Shown here in pieces: positions 5,476 through 9,397 of a DNA stretch of 9,397 nucleotides. A program made the position numbers and the translations under genes. Each line of letters opens with the position of its first letter. The stretch's first letter is position 1. The DNA lies in assembly GCA_023394015.1 (NCBI GenBank), contig JAEXBL010000452.1:1-9397 (forward strand), in the 5' to 3' direction. Origin of the DNA: Pseudomonadota bacterium. Its GTDB lineage: Bacteria; Pseudomonadota; Gammaproteobacteria; Burkholderiales; Burkholderiaceae_C. A model generated the notes under the pieces. The model worked only from the letters and a program-made list of their open reading frames with translations, was not told where the DNA came from and searched no databases.

Positions 5476-6753
5476 TCATTTCACCGCAAGGTACCCGATG
5501 TCGCGCCGGTACTGCACGCCGTCGAAATGGATGCCGCGCGCCGCGTCGTAGGCCTTGGCCTGCGCCTGCCTGACCGAATCGCCCAGCGCGGTGACGCACA
5601 GCACCCGGCCACCCGAGGTGCGCACCTGATCGCCCTCGCCCGCCGTGCCGGCGTGGAACACCACCACCTCGTCGGTCGGCTTCGGCAGGCCGGTGATCAG
5701 GTCGCCCTTCTTCGGGTTCGCCGGGTAGCCGCCGGCCGCCAGCACCACGCCCAGCGCCACGCGGCGGTCCCATTGCAGTTCCACTTCGTCAAGCTTGCCC
5801 GCCGTGGCGGCCAGCAGCACCTCGACCAGGTCGGACTTCATGCGCATCAGGATCGGCTGCGTCTCGGGGTCGCCCATGCGGGTGTTGAACTCCAGCGTCT
5901 TCGGGCGGCCTTCGGCGTCGATCATCAGGCCGGCGTACAGAAAGCCGGTGAACGGGATGCCGTCCTGGTCCATGCCGCGGATCGTCGGCAGGATCACCTC
6001 GCGCATGGCGCGCGCGTGCACGTCGGGCGTGACCACCGGCGCGGGCGAATACGCGCCCATGCCGCCGGTGTTGGGGCCTTCGTCGCCGTCCAGCAGGCGC
6101 TTGTGGTCCTGGCTGGTGGCCAGCGGCACCACGTGCTTGCCGTCGCACAGCACGATGAAGCTGGCTTCCTCGCCCTGCAGGAACTCCTCGATGACGACGC
6201 GCGCGCCACCCTCGTTGTGCGCCACGCCCAGCGTGTTGCCGCCCAGCATGTCGTCGATGGCGGCGTGCGCTTCTTCTTTCGTGGCGGCGACCACCACGCC
6301 CTTGCCGGCCGCCAGCCCATCGGCCTTGACGACGATGGGCGCGCCCAGCCTGTCGACACAGGCGTGGGCGGCGGTGGCGTCGGTGAAGGTCTCGTAGGCC
6401 GCGGTGGGAATGCCGTGGCGCTGCATGAAGTCCTTGCTGAAGGCCTTGGAGCTTTCGAGCTGCGCCGCGGCCCTGGTGGGGCCGAAGATGCGCAGCCCGT
6501 GGGCGCGGAAGTCGTCCACCACGCCGGCGGCCAGCGGCTGCTCGGGGCCCACCACGGTGAGCGCGATCTTCTCGGCCAGCGCCCAGTCGCGCAGCGCGGC
6601 GAGATCGGTGATGGGCACGTTCTTCAGGTTGGGCGCCAGCGCCGTGCCGCCGTTGCCGGGCGCCACGTAGACCTGCTGCACCTTGGGTGATTGCGCCAAT
6701 TTCCAGGCCAGCGCATGTTCGCGGCCGCCGCCGCCGATGACGAGAATCTTCAT
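5476..6753 (-). CDS. purD: Phosphoribosylamine-glycine ligase (GAR synthetase)
   Basis: PurD joins 5-phosphoribosylamine and glycine with ATP to form glycinamide ribonucleotide, the second step of de novo purine synthesis. The product is 425 residues (E. coli 429). The N domain opens with MKILVIGGGGREHALAWKL, whose glycine loop is GGGGREHA (7-14). The ATP-grasp domain holds VVKADGLAAGKGV (141-153) and QDHKRLLDGDEGPNTGGMG (215-233). The family signature RMGDPETQ (292-299) and C-terminal VALGVVLAAGGYP (332-344) follow. No truncation is seen. The start fits the family N-terminus, though the Shine-Dalgarno is weak. It begins 36 bases after the small lipoprotein gene and is followed by hairpin repeats before hemF. 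I see no PurR-like operator or purine riboswitch in the short gap upstream. Confidence 0.98.
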   Translation of the reverse strand: MKILVIGGGGREHALAWKLAQSPKVQQVYVAPGNGGTALAPNLKNVPITDLAALRDWALAEKIALTVVGPEQPLAAGVVDDFRAHGLRIFGPTRAAAQLESSKAFSKDFMQRHGIPTAAYETFTDATAAHACVDRLGAPIVVKADGLAAGKGVVVAATKEEAHAAIDDMLGGNTLGVAHNEGGARVVIEEFLQGEEASFIVLCDGKHVVPLATSQDHKRLLDGDEGPNTGGMGAYSPAPVVTPDVHARAMREVILPTIRGMDQDGIPFTGFLYAGLMIDAEGRPKTLEFNTRMGDPETQPILMRMKSDLVEVLLAATAGKLDEVELQWDRRVALGVVLAAGGYPANPKKGDLITGLPKPTDEVVVFHAGTAGEGDQVRTSGGRVLCVTALGDSVRQAQAKAYDAARGIHFDGVQYRRDIGYLAVK

Positions 6754-6789
6754 GAAGTCACTTCAAAAACGAGGGGGCGCGCAGCGCCC

Positions 6790-6966
6790 TCAAGGCACCG
6801 CCGCAACGGCGTCGCGGTCGGGGTTCGGCCGGCAGTCGGGGTGGTTGTAGCCGGCCGAGAATCCATCGCCGCCCACGCACCACGACACCTCGGTACCGCC
6901 GCCGCAAGCGCCGAGCAGCGCGGCCAGCAGCGCCACGGCCCAGGCGCGCGGCAGCGGCCCGCTCAT
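6790..6966 (-). CDS. Small predicted lipoprotein overlapping yebC
   Basis: This 58-residue reading frame fills most of the 209-base gap between yebC and purD. It starts [21 protein letters not shown], a short signal peptide with one Arg (R7), a hydrophobic core (about 9-19) and the lipobox LGAC, so Cys21 would be lipidated. The mature part, [10 protein letters not shown] then [15 protein letters not shown], adds C30 and C45, which could form a disulfide, and ends [13 protein letters not shown]. Its ATG overlaps the yebC stop (ATGA), and a GGAG motif (6972-6975) sits five bases upstream, so expression coupled to yebC is likely. No retention-avoidance Asp at +2 is present (Gly22), which suggests outer-membrane sorting. 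I do not recognise a named family, and the function is unknown. A chance frame is possible, but signal, lipobox, start site and gap-filling all agree. Confidence 0.8.
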   Translation of the reverse strand: MSGPLPRAWAVALLAALLGACGGGTEVSWCVGGDGFSAGYNHPDCRPNPDRDAVAAVP

Positions 6967-7691
6967 TCCAGCTCCAGGATGACGTTGTGGTACACGGCCT
7001 GCACGTCGTCCAGGTCCTCCAGCACGTCGAGCAGCTTTTGCATGCTGGCGGCATCCTCGCCGGCCAGGTCGATGGTGTTCTCGGCGCGCATGGTCACCTC
7101 GGCCAGCTCGGGCGCCAGGCCAGCGGCTTCCAGCGCCGCCTTGACGTCCTCGAAGGCGCCCGGCTCGGTCAGCACCTCGATGGCGCCTTCCTCGTCGGTG
7201 ATGACGTCGTCGGCGCCGGCTTCCAGCGCCACCTCCATCACCTGCTCTTCATCGGTGCCGGGGCCGAACACGATCTGCCCCACGTGCTGGAACTGGAACG
7301 CCACCGAACCCTCGGTGCCCAGGTTGCCGCCGTGCTTGCTGAAGGCGTGGCGCACCTCGGCCACGGTGCGCACACGGTTGTCGGTCATGGTGTCGACGAT
7401 GACGGCGGCGCCGCCGATGCCATAGCCCTCGTAGCGAATCTCCTCGTAGCTCACGCCTTCGAGGTTGCCGGTGGCCTTGTCGATGTTGCGCTTGATGGTG
7501 TCGGCCGGCATGTTGGCGGCCTTGGCCTTGTCGATGGCCAGGCGCAGGCGCGGGTTGGCCGCCGGGTCGCCGCCGCCGGCGCGCGCCGCCACCATGATTT
7601 CGCGCACCACGCGGGTCCAGATGCGCTGGCGCTTTTCGTCCTGCCGGCCCTTGCGGTGCTGGATGTTGGCCCATTTGCTGTGACCAGCCAT
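6963..7691 (-). CDS. yebC: YebC/PmpR-family protein (TACO1 homologue)
   Basis: The 242-residue product is a full-length YebC: it opens [20 protein letters not shown] and continues with IWTRVVREI (24-32). The middle has [20 protein letters not shown] (87-106, near-invariant in the family), then [18 protein letters not shown] (116-133) and an acidic C-terminal domain ending YHNVILELE. The family has long been annotated as DNA-binding transcriptional regulators. More recent work on YebC and mitochondrial TACO1 points to a role in translation, easing ribosome stalls at proline-rich stretches; which role applies here is not shown by the sequence. The start has AGAGG (7701-7705) nine bases upstream. 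It is the first gene of the minus-strand group, its stop overlaps the small lipoprotein start, and it is divergent from the HerA-like gene. Confidence 0.97.
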   Translation of the reverse strand: MAGHSKWANIQHRKGRQDEKRQRIWTRVVREIMVAARAGGGDPAANPRLRLAIDKAKAANMPADTIKRNIDKATGNLEGVSYEEIRYEGYGIGGAAVIVDTMTDNRVRTVAEVRHAFSKHGGNLGTEGSVAFQFQHVGQIVFGPGTDEEQVMEVALEAGADDVITDEEGAIEVLTEPGAFEDVKAALEAAGLAPELAEVTMRAENTIDLAGEDAASMQKLLDVLEDLDDVQAVYHNVILELE

Positions 7692-7707
7692 ATCAGTCTG
7701 CCTCTAG

Positions 7708-7736
7708 TTCAAACAAGAAAAAAGTATCGGGATAAT
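7708..7736 (+). promoter_or_regulatory. Candidate sigma-70 promoter for the HerA-like gene
   Basis: TTCAAA (7708-7713, 4 of 6 to TTGACA) is 17 bases from GATAAT (7731-7736, 5 of 6 to TATAAT), within an A-rich patch unlike the GC-rich surroundings. Transcription would start near 7743, leaving a leader of about 33 bases before the ATG at 7777. On the opposite strand TAGAAT (7743-7748) is a possible -10 for yebC, but I find no good -35 for it. The 7692-7776 gap is the only divergent intergenic region in the window, so promoters in both directions are expected here. Confidence 0.4.
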
Positions 7737-7776
7737 CGACCCATTCTACTTTTCGTGCCCCCACAAGCTCCTGCGC

Positions 7777-9291
7777 ATGGCCGATCCGATCCTCATCGCC
7801 CAGCACGGCGACACCCAGTGCTTCATCCTGCCCGGCCTGGCCAACCGCCACGGCCTGATCACCGGCGCCACCGGCACCGGCAAGACGGTGACGCTGCAAA
7901 AGCTGGCCGAATCCTTCAGCGCCATCGGCGTGCCGGTGTTCATGAGCGACGTCAAGGGCGACCTGACGGGCATCAGCCAGCCCGGCAGCATCACCGGCAA
8001 GCTGGCCAATGTGCTGCAAGAGCGCGGCCTGCCCAGCCCCGCGCCCACGGCCTGCCCCACCACGCTGTGGGACGTGTTCGGCCAGCAGGGCCATCCGGTG
8101 CGCGCCACCATCTCCGACATGGGGCCGCTGCTGCTGGCGCGGATGCTGGATTTGAACGACACGCAGAGCGGCGTGCTGAACCTGGTGTTCAAGATCGCCG
8201 ACGACAACGGCCTGCTGCTGCTCGATCTGAAGGACCTGCGTGCCATGCTCACCCACGTGGGCGAGAACGCCAGGCAGTTCACCACCCAGTACGGCAACGT
8301 CAGCAGCGCCAGCATCGGCGCCATCCAGCGCGGCCTGCTGCAACTGGAAAGCCAGGGCGGCGACCAGTTCTTCGGCGAGCCGATGCTCAACCTGGACGAC
8401 ATGCTGCAGACCGAGGGCGGCCAGGGCGTCATCAACATCCTGGCTGCCGACAGGCTGCTGCAGTCGCCGCGCCTGTACGCCACCTTCTTGCTGTGGCTGC
8501 TGAGCGATCTGTACGAGCGCCTGCCCGAGATCGGCGACCCGGAGAAACCGAAGTTCGTGTTCTTCTTCGACGAGGCCCACCTGTTGTTCAACGACGCGCC
8601 CAAGGTGCTGCTGGAGCGCATCGAGCTGGTGGTGCGGCTGATCCGATCCAAGGGCGTGGGCGTGTACTTCGTCACCCAGAACCCCATCGACGTGCCCGAC
8701 ACCGTGCTGGCGCAACTGGGCAACCGCGTGCAGCATGCGCTGCGCGCCTTCACGCCGCGCGACCAGAAGGCGGTGAAGGCCACCGCGCAGACCATGCGCG
8801 CCAACCCGCAGATCGACATCGAAACCGCCATCACCGAGCTGGCCACGGGCGAGGCGCTGATCAGCTTTCTCGACGAAAAAGGCCGCCCCGGGGTAACGCA
8901 GCGCGTCTACGTCATTCCGCCCGGCAGCCAGATCGGCCCCATCAGCGAGGCGCAACGCGCCGAACTCATCAAGAACTCGCTGGTCGCCGGCAGCTACGAA
9001 CAGGCCGTGGACCGCGAATCGGCCTACGAACTGCTGGCGGCGCGCGGCGCGCAGGCGGTGCCGGCCTCGGGCGGCGTCGCGGGTGCGCCGGGCACACCCG
9101 CGGCCGAAAGCCCCGGCCTGATGGACGAGGCGCTGAAGTGGGGCAAGGAAACCCTGTTCGGCCGCACCGGCCCACGCGGCGGCCAGTACGACGGGCTGGT
9201 GCAGAACGTGGTCAAGGGCGAGATGCGCCGCATGGGCCGCGAGCTGCTGCGCGGCGCGCTCGGCGGCCTGATTGGCGGCAAGAAGCGTTGA
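7777..9291 (+). CDS. HerA-like ATPase, DUF853/YjgR family
   Basis: The 504-residue product matches the DUF853 (E. coli YjgR, about 500 residues) group of HerA/FtsK-type P-loop ATPases. The Walker A motif GATGTGKT is at 30-37, preceded by [23 protein letters not shown] (56-67) is a family hallmark. The Walker B motif [12 protein letters not shown] (260-271) has D265 and E266, and [12 protein letters not shown] (297-308) is the sensor-like strand. A Gly/Ala/Pro-rich linker (about 422-448) leads to a C-terminal part rich in Lys and Arg, ending GGLIGGKKR. HerA proper acts with NurA in DNA end resection; YjgR-type proteins have no settled role, and no NurA gene is nearby. No transmembrane segment is seen. 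The start is the conserved [14 protein letters not shown]; no clear Shine-Dalgarno precedes it. Confidence 0.95.
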   Translation: MADPILIAQHGDTQCFILPGLANRHGLITGATGTGKTVTLQKLAESFSAIGVPVFMSDVKGDLTGISQPGSITGKLANVLQERGLPSPAPTACPTTLWDVFGQQGHPVRATISDMGPLLLARMLDLNDTQSGVLNLVFKIADDNGLLLLDLKDLRAMLTHVGENARQFTTQYGNVSSASIGAIQRGLLQLESQGGDQFFGEPMLNLDDMLQTEGGQGVINILAADRLLQSPRLYATFLLWLLSDLYERLPEIGDPEKPKFVFFFDEAHLLFNDAPKVLLERIELVVRLIRSKGVGVYFVTQNPIDVPDTVLAQLGNRVQHALRAFTPRDQKAVKATAQTMRANPQIDIETAITELATGEALISFLDEKGRPGVTQRVYVIPPGSQIGPISEAQRAELIKNSLVAGSYEQAVDRESAYELLAARGAQAVPASGGVAGAPGTPAAESPGLMDEALKWGKETLFGRTGPRGGQYDGLVQNVVKGEMRRMGRELLRGALGGLIGGKKR

Positions 9292-9292
9292 T

Positions 9293-9397
9293 GGAAGGTT
9301 GGGCGTTTGGCGTTGAGCGTCAGGCGTCAAAGCCGGAACTTTCCAGCCCCCAACCTCCAACCCGCTCAACGCTCAACGCTCAACGCTCAACGCTCAA
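9293..9397. repeat. Heptamer (CGCTCAA)n array with inverted partner
   Basis: Five perfect tandem copies of CGCTCAA occupy 9363-9397 and run into the window edge, so the true number is unknown. On the other side, 9299-9326 is four degenerate units of the reverse-complement heptamer (TTGGGCG, TTTGGCG, TTGAGCG, TCAGGCG). GGTTGGG (9297-9303) also pairs with CCCAACC (9349-9355). The whole block could form a long imperfect hairpin just past the HerA-like gene stop and act as a transcript end. Arrays of this heptamer are, from memory, frequent between genes in Comamonadaceae and vary in copy number. Confidence 0.75.

Noticed and set aside
6758..7054. A 98-residue minus-strand frame overlapping the yebC 3' end and the lipoprotein gene.
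   Set aside because: It is very Arg-rich and low in complexity, overlaps yebC in another frame, and competes with the lipoprotein frame, which has a signal, lipobox and coupled start.
7693..9369. A 558-residue minus-strand frame opposite the HerA-like gene, and a 366-residue one at 7746-8846.
   Set aside because: Long antisense frames are expected opposite a gene with strong G/C third positions. Their composition (runs of Ala, Gln, His, Arg, Gly or Ser) has no family character, while the plus-strand frame has intact Walker motifs.
1..9397. CRISPR array, tRNA, rRNA, transposase, phage or toxin-antitoxin genes.
   Set aside because: No regularly spaced repeats with unique spacers, no cloverleaf-like sequence that I could find, and no protein with transposase, integrase or toxin character. 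The heptamer array has no spacers.

Overview
The window looks like a chromosomal housekeeping segment of a GC-rich betaproteobacterium, order Burkholderiales, most likely family Comamonadaceae (the Acidovorax, Alicycliphilus and Ottowia neighbourhood). This rests on protein character, on the gene order yebC-purD-hemF-nadD-rsfS-rlmH-maf-rng, which I know from Burkholderiales, and on several intergenic repeats that resemble ones I recall from Comamonadaceae. The taxonomic call is recognition from memory, not a search.

Layout, left to right. Positions 1-358 hold no convincing gene. They are a dense set of inverted and direct repeats downstream of rng, ending in two adjacent hairpins that probably close the operon. 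From 359 to 7691 nine genes lie on the minus strand, transcribed right to left: yebC, a 58-residue lipoprotein gene that overlaps the yebC stop codon, purD, hemF, nadD, rsfS, rlmH, maf and rng. From 7777 to 9291 a HerA-like (DUF853/YjgR) ATPase gene runs on the plus strand, divergent from yebC across an 85-base promoter region. The right end, 9293-9397, is a heptamer repeat array that runs off the window.

The minus-strand genes look like one long operon of growth functions. YebC helps translation, RlmH and RsfS act on the large ribosomal subunit, and RNase G matures rRNA and decays mRNA. PurD, HemF and NadD make purines, haem and NAD, and Maf removes unwanted nucleotides. Most junctions are tight (ATGA or TGATG overlaps, or gaps of 9-46 bases). 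The only two large internal gaps, hemF-nadD (130 bases) and purD-hemF (150 bases), are filled with inverted-repeat DNA.

I see no defence island, phage, transposase, CRISPR array, tRNA or rRNA, and no convincing new multi-gene system. The points most worth a second look are: the tiny lipoprotein; a low-GC, A/T-ending-codon block inside nadD that may be an in-frame repeat insertion; a 95-residue histone-H1-like Lys/Ala tail on RsfS; and repeat elements that may supply the hemF ribosome binding site and close the operon.
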